From the NCBI GenBank assembly GCA_009908945.1, contig JAAAOI010000013.1:1-48521 (forward strand): a stretch of DNA of 48,521 nt, read 5' to 3'. The first letter of the stretch is position 1, and every line of letters starts with the position of its first letter. The notes beneath the pieces are model-generated. The model did not search any database. It saw nothing but the letters and a program-made list of their open reading frames with translations, and was not told the origin of the DNA. Both the position numbers and the translations under genes were made by a program. Source of the stretch: Bacteroidota bacterium (GTDB taxonomy: Bacteria; Bacteroidota; Rhodothermia; Rhodothermales; Salinibacteraceae). Below are positions 17,114 through 25,492 of the stretch, piece by piece.

Positions 17114-17137
17114 GTACAGCGGGGCATGCCCCGTACC
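17113..17137 (+). terminator. Hairpin directly after the carboxylase stop codon
   Basis: GGTAC...GTACC encloses GGGGCATGCCCC, a very stable stem beginning at the last base of the stop codon. There is no T-run, so it may act as a 3' stabiliser or a factor-dependent terminator. Confidence 0.4.
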
Positions 17138-17329
17138 GACCAGCGGTCGAATCGTAACGGCCGAGCGGATAGTCCTCCTGTCGAGGACCCGGCGAAGCGC
17201 GAATCGCCGTCCTGCAGGGCGTTGGTCTGGTTTGTGCATGGTTGCACAATACCCCTGCAGTCCCTATCGTTAAGTGATGCGTAAAGTAACGCTTTGCGTA
17301 GTCCATCTCTTCATCAGCCCTGCCCTCCT

Positions 17330-19594
17330 GTGTCGCGCTTCCTCCCCCTTGCCGTTGCCGCCTGCCTGGCGGCTGGCTTGCTGTGGGCCGCCCCTCCTGC
17401 AGCCGGTCAATCGCTCTCTTCGCCAACTATTGACCGGGCGCAACACCTTCCGCCAGCGCCCATACCGCTGACCATGCTGGACGAGGAGCGGTTGGCCATG
17501 CTCGACCGCTCCCGCAGCGATTCCTTGAGCGAGCAACAGTTGGTGCGGCGCATCGCCGATCTGTACCGGCAGCAGTCGAACATCCTGATCGCACAGCTGC
17601 GCGACGACGAAGCCGCAACCGATACGCTGCTGCAGGAAGCGATGGACGAACTCCGCCGCCTCTCCAAACGCCCCGAAGCCCTGGCCCACCGCCGCTTTCG
17701 GGAGCTCTACCGTACCCTCGTGCACGAGCATGAAGCGTTCTACGGCACCCCAGATCCCGAACTGAGCCTCCCCCGCGGTGGCATTTTCGCCCTGCGGGAG
17801 GATATGTTTGCTGCGCTTGACCTCCTGGAGGATCCCCTCTTGAACAACGTGGAGTTTCCCGAGGGGCTGCTCCGCGAAGCGTCGGTCCCTATGACGCAAA
17901 ACCGCCTGACGCAGCGCTCGACTCAGTTTCTGCTGGATCGCAAAGATACGCTCGTCCCAGCCTGGCTGGAGCGGGCCGACACCTACTTTCCCATGATTGA
18001 GCAGATCCTGGCAGAGGAAGGCGTGCCAGACGAGATGAAGTACCTGTCGCTGGTAGAGAGCGCCCTGAACCCTCGCGCCCGCAGCTGGGCTGGAGCCGTG
18101 GGGATGTGGCAGTTCATGCCGGGCACGGGGCGGCTGTACGACCTGGACATCAACCCCTGGGTGGATGAACGCATGGACCCCGAGAAGGCTACGTACGCCG
18201 CAGCGCGCCACCTGCGCGACCTTTACGATACCTTTGGAGACTGGCATCTGGTGCTGGCGGCGTACAACGCGGGAACTGGTCGGGTGCGGGGAGCCATGCG
18301 CCGGGCCGGGTATGCGGGCCGTGATGCGCAGCCTACGTACTGGGACATTTACGACTACCTGCCGCGCGAGACGCGCAACTACGTGCCCATGTTTATCGCC
18401 ACGTCAATGGTTGCGTCCAACCCCGAAGCCTTTGATGTGCCTCCTCACCCCCCCGGTGCGCGCTACGCCTACGACCATGTGCCCGTGCAAGGCATGCTAT
18501 CGCTGCGCGAAATCGCTGAGATGGCTGGCACACAGCCCGCGGTGGTGCGCGCACTGAACCCCGAGCTGCGCCGGGCCACGCTGCCGCCTACCGAAAACGG
18601 CTACATGGTACGCCTTCCGCAGGGCACGTACGCCACGTTTGCTGCGGCCTACGAAGCCCTGCCCGATGCGAAGAAGAAGCCCGTCAGTGAGCATGTGGTA
18701 CGGCGTGGGGACGTGCTGGGGCGTATCGCCAATCGTTACGGGGTGTCGGTGCGGCAACTGATGCGCGTCAACAACCTGAACGCCACGACCATCCACCCAG
18801 GGCAGCGCCTCGTGGTACCAGTACAGAACTACGACGGCCCCGGCATTGCCGATGCATCCCCCCTATCCGTGCAATATGGTTCACGGCTCGTACGTCCCAT
18901 CGCACCCTATCGAGGCGCGCGCGAGGCACAGCAGCGCAGCGAGCAACAGCCGCCCGTGGTTCGCGCAGCGGATGAGCGCTCGGTGCGCCCTACGCCCCCC
19001 GAAGCCCCCGAGGGCTCTGGCGGCGAGACGACCCGTTCCACAGACGCCTCGGATGCAGGAGCAGCCCCAGCAGAAGAGGACTCCCGGTCCACCGCCGAAA
19101 CTGCAGCGTCTGAACCTGCGACGTCCGAAACGCGCATCGTGTACCACGTCCGGCGAGGCGACACCCTCGGAGGGATCGCGCAGCGGCACGGCGTATCGGT
19201 GGCCAGTCTTCGGTCATGGAATAGCCTCTCGGGCAATCGCATCCGCGCCGGGCAACAGCTGGAGCTCTACACCGACACCCCCCCTGCCGAACCGCTCCAG
19301 TATACCGTACGCCGCGGGGATACCCTGGGGCAGATCGCCAACCGGCACGGCGTCTCCGTCAGCGCGCTGCAGCAGTGGAACAGCCTTGCCGGCACCCGCA
19401 TCCGGCCGGGACAGACCCTGACCATCCACCGCGATGGCAGCGCTCCTGATTACATCGTGTACCGCGTGCGCAGCGGCGACACGCTGGGTGGCATTGCCAA
19501 CCGCCACGGGGTAAGCGTGCGTAACCTGCAGCAGTGGAATGGAATATCCGGTACTCGCATCCGGCCCGGGCAACGCCTCACGGTGCGTCCGTGA
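17330..19594 (+). CDS. mltD: MltD-like membrane-bound lytic transglycosylase with four LysM domains
   Basis: Periplasmic enzyme that cleaves peptidoglycan. A signal peptide (ending 'LLWAAPPAAGQ') precedes a helical region. The SLT domain (about 220-340) has catalytic Glu in 'KYLSLVESALNPRARSWAGA', then 'GMWQFMPGTGRLYDL' and 'HLVLAAYNAGTGRV'. One LysM follows at about 453-497, then a Ser/Pro/Glu-rich linker, then three closely similar LysM repeats at about 603-755, each with a 'GDTLG-IA-RHGVSV' core. I prefer the GTG at 17330 because the signal peptide starts there; the TTG at 17294 is the alternative. The last three LysM repeats probably arose by recent duplication. Confidence 0.92.
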   Translation: MSRFLPLAVAACLAAGLLWAAPPAAGQSLSSPTIDRAQHLPPAPIPLTMLDEERLAMLDRSRSDSLSEQQLVRRIADLYRQQSNILIAQLRDDEAATDTLLQEAMDELRRLSKRPEALAHRRFRELYRTLVHEHEAFYGTPDPELSLPRGGIFALREDMFAALDLLEDPLLNNVEFPEGLLREASVPMTQNRLTQRSTQFLLDRKDTLVPAWLERADTYFPMIEQILAEEGVPDEMKYLSLVESALNPRARSWAGAVGMWQFMPGTGRLYDLDINPWVDERMDPEKATYAAARHLRDLYDTFGDWHLVLAAYNAGTGRVRGAMRRAGYAGRDAQPTYWDIYDYLPRETRNYVPMFIATSMVASNPEAFDVPPHPPGARYAYDHVPVQGMLSLREIAEMAGTQPAVVRALNPELRRATLPPTENGYMVRLPQGTYATFAAAYEALPDAKKKPVSEHVVRRGDVLGRIANRYGVSVRQLMRVNNLNATTIHPGQRLVVPVQNYDGPGIADASPLSVQYGSRLVRPIAPYRGAREAQQRSEQQPPVVRAADERSVRPTPPEAPEGSGGETTRSTDASDAGAAPAEEDSRSTAETAASEPATSETRIVYHVRRGDTLGGIAQRHGVSVASLRSWNSLSGNRIRAGQQLELYTDTPPAEPLQYTVRRGDTLGQIANRHGVSVSALQQWNSLAGTRIRPGQTLTIHRDGSAPDYIVYRVRSGDTLGGIANRHGVSVRNLQQWNGISGTRIRPGQRLTVRP

Positions 19595-19848
19595 CCCCGC
19601 CCCTGCTACGCGAAATGTTTGATGGATCCGTCCCGCTGATTGGCTTCTGGCCGAGCGCTTCGTTGGTTTACGGGAGTGCTTAAAAAGCAACGGGTTAGTG
19701 AACGGAGCAGCCGGTGTAGTGGAAGCCCCCACCACGGGATCGGGAGGCTACGGGTAGGCCCAGGCGCGCACCTGTTGTTTCTTGGAGCATGACCCCCCGC
19801 GCCCCTCACGCGGATTCCTGTTCATCGCCCACCGCCACGGAGTCCATT

Positions 19849-20556
19849 ATGCGCACGTCTTCTTCTCTTTCTACCAACGGGACGCCCCCCACGCGCCTTC
19901 TCGACGCCGAAGATGCAGGAGAAGCCGTGCAACGCCTCAGGCAGCGGAGCTCGGCCGTTGACTTTGGGCAAGGCGACTTCATTTTTCATCAAGGCCAGGG
20001 AGCCGCCGGGGTCTACGAGTTGTGCAGCGGTACCGTCAAGGTGTTCAAAACCACCGATGAGGGAGGCGTGCACATCGTCCGCTTGGTACAGCCGGGCCAG
20101 CTGCTCGGCCACCACGCGGTGCTCGGCCGTGCCCCCCATGGGGCCACGGCCGAAGCGCTTGCCCACGTCCGCACCCGCTTCATTCCGCGCGATGACTTCG
20201 TAGCCGTGCTACGCCAGGCCCCCAACCTGTCGCTCCGCTTGCTCCGTGCCCTCAGCTCCCAGGTGCGCGGGCACGAGCATCAACTGCTGAGCCTTTCCCA
20301 GCATACCGTTGCCCAGCGCGTGGCCGATACGCTCCTTACGCTGGAGGCCCGCCATGGGAGAGATGCCGACGGGGCGGTCGCGCTCTCCCTCAGCCGCCAG
20401 GATCTGGCCTCGCACGTTGGAGCAGCCACCGAGACGACCGTACGGACGCTGACCGACCTGAAAACCCGCAACCTCATCCGTACCAGCGGGCGCCGCATCT
20501 GGCTGCGCGACCGCAAGCGCCTGCGCCGCATGCTCAGCGGCCCAGCACGAGCCTGA
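19849..20556 (+). CDS. Crp/Fnr-family transcriptional regulator
   Basis: An N-terminal cyclic-nucleotide-binding-type beta roll ('IFHQGQGAAGVYELCSGTVKVFK', 'LVQPGQLLGHHAVL') is followed by a dimer helix and a C-terminal winged helix ('LSRQDLASHVGAATETTVRTLTDL'). The recognition helix keeps Glu and Arg at the FNR/CRP DNA-contact positions (E-T-T-V-R). FNR's N-terminal iron-sulfur cysteines are absent, so it does not sense oxygen in the E. coli FNR way. The ATG at 19849 (235 aa) fits the domain start; the track's 20 extra residues are not family-like. It sits immediately before the oxidase operon, separated by an FNR-type site, and is the obvious candidate regulator. Confidence 0.88.
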   Translation: MRTSSSLSTNGTPPTRLLDAEDAGEAVQRLRQRSSAVDFGQGDFIFHQGQGAAGVYELCSGTVKVFKTTDEGGVHIVRLVQPGQLLGHHAVLGRAPHGATAEALAHVRTRFIPRDDFVAVLRQAPNLSLRLLRALSSQVRGHEHQLLSLSQHTVAQRVADTLLTLEARHGRDADGAVALSLSRQDLASHVGAATETTVRTLTDLKTRNLIRTSGRRIWLRDRKRLRRMLSGPARA

Positions 20557-20617
20557 CGCCAAAAGTTGAGCTGGGGCGTTTTAGGCTTGTTTCATTTCAT
20601 ACAGGTTTATACCTTGG

Positions 20618-20631
20618 TTGATACACATCAG
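20618..20631. promoter_or_regulatory. FNR-type operator upstream of the ba3 oxidase operon
   Basis: TTGATACACATCAG matches the FNR/CRP-superfamily site TTGATnnnnATCAA at 9 of 10 specified positions. Its centre (20624.5) lies about 41 bp before a start site predicted from the -7 element downstream, the class II activation position. Confidence 0.65.
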
Positions 20632-20653
20632 CGCAGGAGCCGCCCGATGTAAC

Positions 20654-20661
20654 TATCTTTA
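20654..20661 (+). promoter_or_regulatory. -7 promoter element of the oxidase operon
   Basis: TATCTTTA matches the Bacteroidota -7 consensus TAnnTTTG at all but the final base. No -33 TTG is found at the expected distance, as is common for activator-dependent promoters. It is 42 bp before the first oxidase gene. Confidence 0.45.
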
Positions 20662-20702
20662 CACCGTTTACCTTTCCCTCCGTGCACGTACGCCTTCTTG
20701 CT

Positions 20703-20855
20703 ATGGAAACGCAAACGCCAACGGATGAGACGGTCGAGGAGATTGACGATGCATCCTTCGTTCCGAGGGGTGCCACCGCTTTCTTTGTTCTGCTGATCCT
20801 CTTCTTCGCAACTCTCTGGTTCTCCATGTATTTCGAAGTCCTTTCGAGGCAGTAA
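20703..20855 (+). CDS. ba3-type cytochrome oxidase small subunit (subunit IIa-like)
   Basis: A 50-aa ORF too short for the supplied track: METQTPTDETVEE, an acidic stretch, then one transmembrane helix 'GATAFFVLLILFFATLWFSM' and a short tail ending SRQ. It starts 3 bp before the subunit II gene and belongs to the same operon. Its size, single helix and position match the CoxIIa-type subunit that packs against subunits I and II in ba3 oxidases of the Thermus type. Such subunits are too short for firm assignment by sequence, so the call rests mainly on context. Confidence 0.8.
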   Translation: METQTPTDETVEEIDDASFVPRGATAFFVLLILFFATLWFSMYFEVLSRQ

Positions 20856-20858
20856 CCT

Positions 20859-21302
20859 ATGGATAAAAGTGAAGCCCTGGCACTGGGCCTAAGTGCCGTA
20901 CTGTTGCTTGTCTTTTTCGTCGCCATCGTGTTCGCCTCAGCGGCCCGCGGCATCGACGTGCCAACGTGTATCACCGACCCGGACCCGTTCGAACGGGGCC
21001 AGCTCATCGAACACGCCGAGGACCGCTACGAACTGCAGATGGTCGCCCAGATGTGGTCCTTCCAACCCCGCCGTATCGAGATTCCGGCCGGGAGCCAACT
21101 GGAGATCTACCTCCGCTCGGGAGACATCATGCATGGCTTTAAGGTCGAGGGCACCAACGTCAACATGATGGCCGCCCCGGGAGCAATCAACTACATGAGC
21201 CTGACGCTGCATGAGCCCGGGACCTATGCGCTGGTCTGCCACGAGTACTGTGGGGTAGGCCATCACAACATGCGCGGCGAAATCGTTGTCACCGAAAGCT
21301 AA
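20859..21302 (+). CDS. cbaB: Cytochrome c oxidase subunit II, ba3 type
   Basis: Takes electrons from cytochrome c through the dinuclear CuA centre on the outer face of the membrane. One N-terminal transmembrane helix ('LGLSAVLLLVFFVAIVFASA') anchors a cupredoxin domain. CuA ligands are complete: His in 'GDIMHGFKVEG' and the C-x3-C-x3-H-x2-M block 'CHEYCGVGHHNM'. At 147 aa, with one helix instead of two, it matches the ba3/B-family form. It is 9 bp upstream of subunit I. Confidence 0.93.
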   Translation: MDKSEALALGLSAVLLLVFFVAIVFASAARGIDVPTCITDPDPFERGQLIEHAEDRYELQMVAQMWSFQPRRIEIPAGSQLEIYLRSGDIMHGFKVEGTNVNMMAAPGAINYMSLTLHEPGTYALVCHEYCGVGHHNMRGEIVVTES

Positions 21303-21311
21303 CCAGTCGCT

Positions 21312-23096
21312 ATGAACCTTGACACGCTGGATTTAAGCAAAAGTATGCGGCGGCTGCTCCTGCTGCTGCTCATTCTGCCCATGGGGCTGCTCGTTATGGG
21401 CGTCTACGGGGGCCTGATGCAGGCGCTCTTCCGCGCCGGCATCATCACGAGCGACCCCTTTGTCGGAGGGGAGTATTACCGCGGCCTTACGCTGCACGGC
21501 GTCATCAACGCGCTGGTGTTTACTACCTTCTTTTCCGTTGCCTTCGGGCATGCGGTGATCAGCAAGACGCTTAACAAAGCGCTCAACGCCAAAGCTGCCT
21601 GGACGTCAGGTATCTTGATGATCGTGGGGACCGTGATGGCGGCGCTGACCATCTTTGCTGGCCAGGCCGACGTGCTCTATACCTTTTACCCCCCACTGCA
21701 GGCCAATTTTTTCTTCTACCTGGGGCTGGTCTTGGTCGTGGTAGGCTCCTGGATCGCCTTCTTTACCTGGATCCCGCCGTACCTGGAATGGCGCCGTGAG
21801 AATCCCGGGACGAAGACCCCACTGGCAGCCGTCGGTATCTTCGTGACCTTCATCGTCTGGTTTATCGCCTCCATTGCTGTAGCCGTAGAGATCATTGCGC
21901 TGATCATGCCCTGGGTGCTGGGCTGGGTGGATGGCATTAACGCGATGCTGGCCCGTACGCTTTTCTGGATGTTTGGCCACCCGCTGGTCTATTTCTGGCT
22001 GCTGCCGGTGTACGTAATGTACTACACGATGCTGCCCCGCCTGGCCGGAGGCAAGCTCTACTCGGACACCGCCGGGCGGCTGGTCTTTTTCATGTTCATC
22101 GTGTTCTCGATTCCCGTCGGGACGCACCACCAGTACATGGATCCGGGCATTAGCGCGGAGTGGAAGCTCATCCAGGGCTTCTTCACGTTTATGGTGGCGT
22201 TGCCGAGTCTCATCACGGCCTTTACGCTGGCCGCTTCGCTGGAGTATGCCGGGCGCAAGCGTGGCGGCACCGGGCTCTTCGGGTGGGTCACGAAGCTACC
22301 CTACTTCGACTCAAGCCGCTGGCTCTTTGCGTACTTCATCTCCGGGCTGGTGCTGTTCATCTTTGGCGGCATCTCAGGGATCATCAACGCTTCGTACCAG
22401 ATGAATGCCATCGTGCACAACACAGCCTGGCTACCAGGGCACTTCCATATGACGGTGGCCGGCCCCGTCATCCTGGGAATGCTGGGCATGAGCCTGTACA
22501 TGGTCGCCAAGCTGACGGGCAAGAAGATTCGCCTGCGGAAAATGGTGATGGCCGTGCCCTACGTCTACTCGGTGGGCCTGCTGATGATGTCATGGGGCCT
22601 GATGCGCGGTGGCCTGCAAGGCATGCCCCGCCGCACCAACACGGGCCTGACGTACAGCAACCCGGACAGTGCGCTCTACCGCGCCGACTGGCAACTCTTC
22701 ACCGACGTGGTGGTCGTGGGCGCCAGCATCATGTTTCTGGCGATGGTAGTCTATTTCGCCGCGTTCTTCCTGACCCTGGTGTACCGCCAGGCAGAAGAGC
22801 CGGCGATGAGCTTTCAATGGACGGACTCCGTCCACGAAAGCCCCACCCCTGTGCGATGGCTGCATAACTTCCGGCCGTGGGTCATCACTGCGGTGGTGCT
22901 GATCGTGCTGACGTACGCACCCGTGATCTACGACGTGACCACCAGCGGCTACGACACCTCGCCCCGCTATGGACCGGATAGCCCCGCCCCGCGTGTAAAC
23001 CCTGGTCCACAATCGGAGGATATTCCCCCGCCCTCCACTTCTGACCCAGAAGCTGGTGACGAGCGGGCGGAGCGACTGGATTTACTCATCGAGTAG
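21312..23096 (+). CDS. cbaA: Cytochrome c oxidase subunit I, ba3 type (B-family heme-copper oxidase)
   Basis: Catalytic oxygen-reducing, proton-pumping subunit with about 13 transmembrane helices (594 aa). Low-spin heme ligand His is in 'GLTLHGVINALVFTT'. CuB ligands begin at 'WMFGHPLVYFWLLPVYVMYY' (His and the cross-linked Tyr, about 221/225) and continue with 'GTHHQYMDPG'. The high-spin heme ligand region is 'NTAWLPGHFHMTVAG'. The K-channel-only B-family wording and the neighbouring single-helix subunit II support ba3 rather than aa3. The C-terminal 40 residues are a Pro/Asp/Glu-rich tail. High oxygen affinity is usual for this family. Confidence 0.95.
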   Translation: MNLDTLDLSKSMRRLLLLLLILPMGLLVMGVYGGLMQALFRAGIITSDPFVGGEYYRGLTLHGVINALVFTTFFSVAFGHAVISKTLNKALNAKAAWTSGILMIVGTVMAALTIFAGQADVLYTFYPPLQANFFFYLGLVLVVVGSWIAFFTWIPPYLEWRRENPGTKTPLAAVGIFVTFIVWFIASIAVAVEIIALIMPWVLGWVDGINAMLARTLFWMFGHPLVYFWLLPVYVMYYTMLPRLAGGKLYSDTAGRLVFFMFIVFSIPVGTHHQYMDPGISAEWKLIQGFFTFMVALPSLITAFTLAASLEYAGRKRGGTGLFGWVTKLPYFDSSRWLFAYFISGLVLFIFGGISGIINASYQMNAIVHNTAWLPGHFHMTVAGPVILGMLGMSLYMVAKLTGKKIRLRKMVMAVPYVYSVGLLMMSWGLMRGGLQGMPRRTNTGLTYSNPDSALYRADWQLFTDVVVVGASIMFLAMVVYFAAFFLTLVYRQAEEPAMSFQWTDSVHESPTPVRWLHNFRPWVITAVVLIVLTYAPVIYDVTTSGYDTSPRYGPDSPAPRVNPGPQSEDIPPPSTSDPEAGDERAERLDLLIE

Positions 23097-23109
23097 GTCC
23101 GTTGTCAAT

Positions 23110-23146
23110 CGGGAGGGCGGCCTTTCCCTATGAGGCCTCCCTCCCG
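23110..23146 (+). terminator. Strong hairpin after the oxidase subunit I gene
   Basis: CGGGAGGG pairs perfectly with CCCTCCCG and GGCC with GGCC inside, 14 nt after the stop codon. There is no T-run, so it may attenuate or protect the oxidase mRNA 3' end before sco. Confidence 0.5.
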
Positions 23147-23220
23147 TCTCTGGTTGGTCTGCCCTGGTGGATCTTCCCCTGGTGTTTTATTTCGTCCTCT
23201 CGGTATGGATGCCTGATGCT

Positions 23221-23796
23221 ATGCGACGCGTATCCTCCACGCTGCTCACCCTACTCCTCCTCGCCAGCGCAGCCGCTCTGACCGGCTGCAGCGATGACCT
23301 GCGCGATGATGACTTCACGCTGCTCGATCAGCACGGCAATGCGGTTGACTTCCCTGCGGCGTTTGACGACCGGCCCATGGTGATGAGCTTTGTCTACACG
23401 AACTGCCCCGACATCTGCCCGATGATCACGGCCCGGCTCAAACAGGTAGAATCGCAGCTTACCGACGTCGATGACGTAGCCTTCGTGCTCGTTTCCTTCG
23501 ACCCAGAGCGGGATACGCCGGAGGTCCTTGACGCGTATGCCCGCTCGTTCGGCCTCAATGGGGAGCGGTGGACGCTGCTCACGGGGGAGGACGTAACCGT
23601 GGAGACCTTCATGGAGCGCCTTGGGATTGTGGTGCAGCGCTCTTTCACGCGGCAGGACGACCGCGGCAATCCGTATTACTTCATCGACCATACGGATCGC
23701 GTCACCGTTATCGACCGCGAGCAGCGCATCCGGCACGAGTTCGTCGGCAGTGAGGTGGACCCGGAGCGGTTGGCCGAGGCTGTGCGCACGTTGTAG
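23221..23796 (+). CDS. SCO1/SenC family copper chaperone lipoprotein
   Basis: Delivers copper to the CuA centre of oxidase subunit II, acting at the outer face of the membrane. The thioredoxin-like fold carries the copper-binding CxxxC in 'TNCPDICPM' and the conserved His in 'YFIDHTDRV'. The N-terminus is a lipoprotein signal peptide with lipobox 'LTGC'. I start at the ATG at 23221 (191 aa), directly before 'RRVSSTLLTLLLLAS'; 23209 is also possible. Its place after the oxidase genes fits its role, though a hairpin separates them. Confidence 0.93.
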   Translation: MRRVSSTLLTLLLLASAAALTGCSDDLRDDDFTLLDQHGNAVDFPAAFDDRPMVMSFVYTNCPDICPMITARLKQVESQLTDVDDVAFVLVSFDPERDTPEVLDAYARSFGLNGERWTLLTGEDVTVETFMERLGIVVQRSFTRQDDRGNPYYFIDHTDRVTVIDREQRIRHEFVGSEVDPERLAEAVRTL

Positions 23797-23813
23797 CCCT
23801 CTCTCGGCGCCTG

Positions 23814-24194
23814 CTACTTCCCCGCAGGCTCCAACTCCTCCCTTGAGCCATCTGGATGCTCCAGGCGCAGCCCCTCGCGCGTGTAATATATCTGGAGCGT
23901 ATCTTCACCGCGCAGCAGGGTAGCCTGCGAGGGCTGACTGGAGAGCACATCGAAAGCGACGGTATCTACCGTGCCGTTGTACGTGTGGATGTACGCGCGG
24001 CCCTGTGAGGAAAACCAGTACTGCCCCCGGTCTCCCTCGTACTGGCCATCCATCTGTGCCAGGTACGAAAGGTCTTCCATGGCGTCCCGCGCCTCCTGGA
24101 AGGGGTCGCGGTCTTCGTCTTCGCTACATGCCGTACACAGCAGAAGGCTCAGTACACACAGGCTAAGCAGCGCGGAAAGGGAACGTGGCAACAT
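23814..24194 (-). CDS. Small lipoprotein of unknown function
   Basis: A 126-aa protein with signal peptide 'LLSLCVLSLLLCTAC' (lipobox CTAC), then an acidic stretch. The mature part contains 'QYEGDRGQYWFSSQGRAYIH' and 'DTLQIYYTREGLRLEHPDGS', predicted as beta strands. I recognise no family. It is convergent with sco (17 bp apart) and divergent from the AIG2-like gene. Confidence 0.75.
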   Translation of the reverse strand: MLPRSLSALLSLCVLSLLLCTACSEDEDRDPFQEARDAMEDLSYLAQMDGQYEGDRGQYWFSSQGRAYIHTYNGTVDTVAFDVLSSQPSQATLLRGEDTLQIYYTREGLRLEHPDGSREELEPAGK

Positions 24195-24329
24195 GAAGGC
24201 TGGAGAGATGATTACGGGGATACGTGGTCGTGCAAGTGCCCTCCTTTATGAACCGCATCCGCGGGTGGTCCGTTCGCGCTTCCCTGCGTTTTTTACGAAT
24301 CACGCTTTTACGAACCTACTGATCCTGCT

Positions 24330-24731
24330 ATGGCTGCGTACCTCTTCGTTTATGGAACGCTTCGCCCGGTCCTGCGGCATCCAGCGTTCGACAAGCACTT
24401 GGCGGGCCACATTCAATACATTGACCAAGCCCGATGCCCCGGGCGCCTGCTGGACCTCGGGGCCTTTCCTGGGCTGTTGCCCCCTGCTGATGCAGGCGAC
24501 CAAGTTGTGGGCGACCTGCTTGAGCTCCCGGAGGATGACGAGGAAGCCCTGCTACAGACGCTGGACACCTACGAAGGGCCCGGATTTGAGCGCACAACCA
24601 AAGTCGTCACCCTACCGCAGGGGACGGAGGTCGAGGCGTTCGTGTATACCTATGAAGGCCCACCTGGCAAAGGCGTAGCCATTCAGAGCGGCGACTGGGT
24701 GCGGCATCAGCGGGCACGGCAGTCGTCCTGA
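24330..24731 (+). CDS. Gamma-glutamylcyclotransferase (AIG2-like) family protein
   Basis: A 133-aa protein with the family's opening 'YLFVYGTLRPV' (YGTLR substrate-binding loop), 'GDLLELPEDDEEALLQTLDTYEG' with the catalytic Glu in 'DTYEG', and the strand 'VEAFVYTYEG'. Family members cleave gamma-glutamyl bonds to release 5-oxoproline; the actual substrate (gamma-Glu amines, peptides or glutathione-like thiols) cannot be inferred. It stands alone, convergent with the SDR gene 17 bp away. Confidence 0.88.
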   Translation: MAAYLFVYGTLRPVLRHPAFDKHLAGHIQYIDQARCPGRLLDLGAFPGLLPPADAGDQVVGDLLELPEDDEEALLQTLDTYEGPGFERTTKVVTLPQGTEVEAFVYTYEGPPGKGVAIQSGDWVRHQRARQSS

Positions 24732-24748
24732 ATCTGCAGGCTGCTGGG

Positions 24749-25450
24749 TCACACATCACCCTCTTGCGGACGCAGCACCACTTCCTCCACCACGGTGCGA
24801 TCACTCAACCCGTAGATGGCGCAGACGGTATCGGCGATGTCTTCCGGTGTCATGAAGCGCTCCTCCGGTAGGTCCACCCCTTCCCAACTGGGGGTGTAGG
24901 TGGCCCCAGGCAGCAGCGAGGTGACGCGCAAGCCGCGGTCCTTCGTCTCTTCGCGCACCGTGCGGGCCAGCCCCAGCAGACCATGCTTGGCGGCCCCGTA
25001 AGCGGCTCCGTTGGGATAGGCCATGATAGAGGCGACGGACGCCATGTAGAAGACGTGCCCACGGCCAGCGGCCAGCATGGCATCCAGAAACGCCTTGGTG
25101 ACGACGAACGCGCTGGTGAGGTTGACGGCCACTTGGCTTCTGAACTGGGCCGCGGTCAGCTCTTCCAGAGGGGCCGGCGTAAACGCTCCGGCATTATTGA
25201 CCAGCACATCGGCAGCGCCCCACGCGTTGTGCACGGCGGCGGCGGCCTCCGCTACCGCGGCATCGTCGGTAACATCGGTGGGTAGCACCAGCGCATCCGC
25301 ACCAGCCGCGCGGCAAGTGTCAGCTACATCATTCAGCTTACCTTCGGTACGGGCAAGCAGGGCCAAGCGGGCATGGGGCTTAGCCGCAAACGCTTCCGCC
25401 ACGGCGCGGCCGATGCCTTGACTGGCACCGGTAATTACAACAGTAGGCAT
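24749..25450 (-). CDS. Short-chain dehydrogenase, sepiapterin-reductase-like
   Basis: A classical SDR (233 aa): NADP motif 'VVITGASQGIGRAV', 'VLVNNAGAFTPAPL', catalytic Ser in 'MASVASIM' and Tyr/Lys in 'AAYGAAKHG'. The C-terminus 'MTPEDIADTVCAIYGLSDRT' followed by 'VVEEVVLRPQEGD' closely resembles Chlorobium tepidum sepiapterin reductase as I recall it. Sepiapterin reductase does the last reductions from 6-pyruvoyl-tetrahydropterin to tetrahydrobiopterin. The gene lies 42 nt downstream of folE and near the PTPS gene on the same strand, so pathway context agrees. The alternative is a generic SDR of unknown substrate. Confidence 0.75.
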   Translation of the reverse strand: MPTVVITGASQGIGRAVAEAFAAKPHARLALLARTEGKLNDVADTCRAAGADALVLPTDVTDDAAVAEAAAAVHNAWGAADVLVNNAGAFTPAPLEELTAAQFRSQVAVNLTSAFVVTKAFLDAMLAAGRGHVFYMASVASIMAYPNGAAYGAAKHGLLGLARTVREETKDRGLRVTSLLPGATYTPSWEGVDLPEERFMTPEDIADTVCAIYGLSDRTVVEEVVLRPQEGDV

Positions 25451-25492
25451 GGGGGACAGAGGAATCTATGCAGCAAAAACGCGAGGCGTGGC

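Noticed and set aside
20152-20162. AAGCGCTT core inside the Crp/Fnr gene as a LacI site
   Set aside because: It is within coding sequence, not flanked by palindromic extension, and one chance copy is expected in a window of this size.
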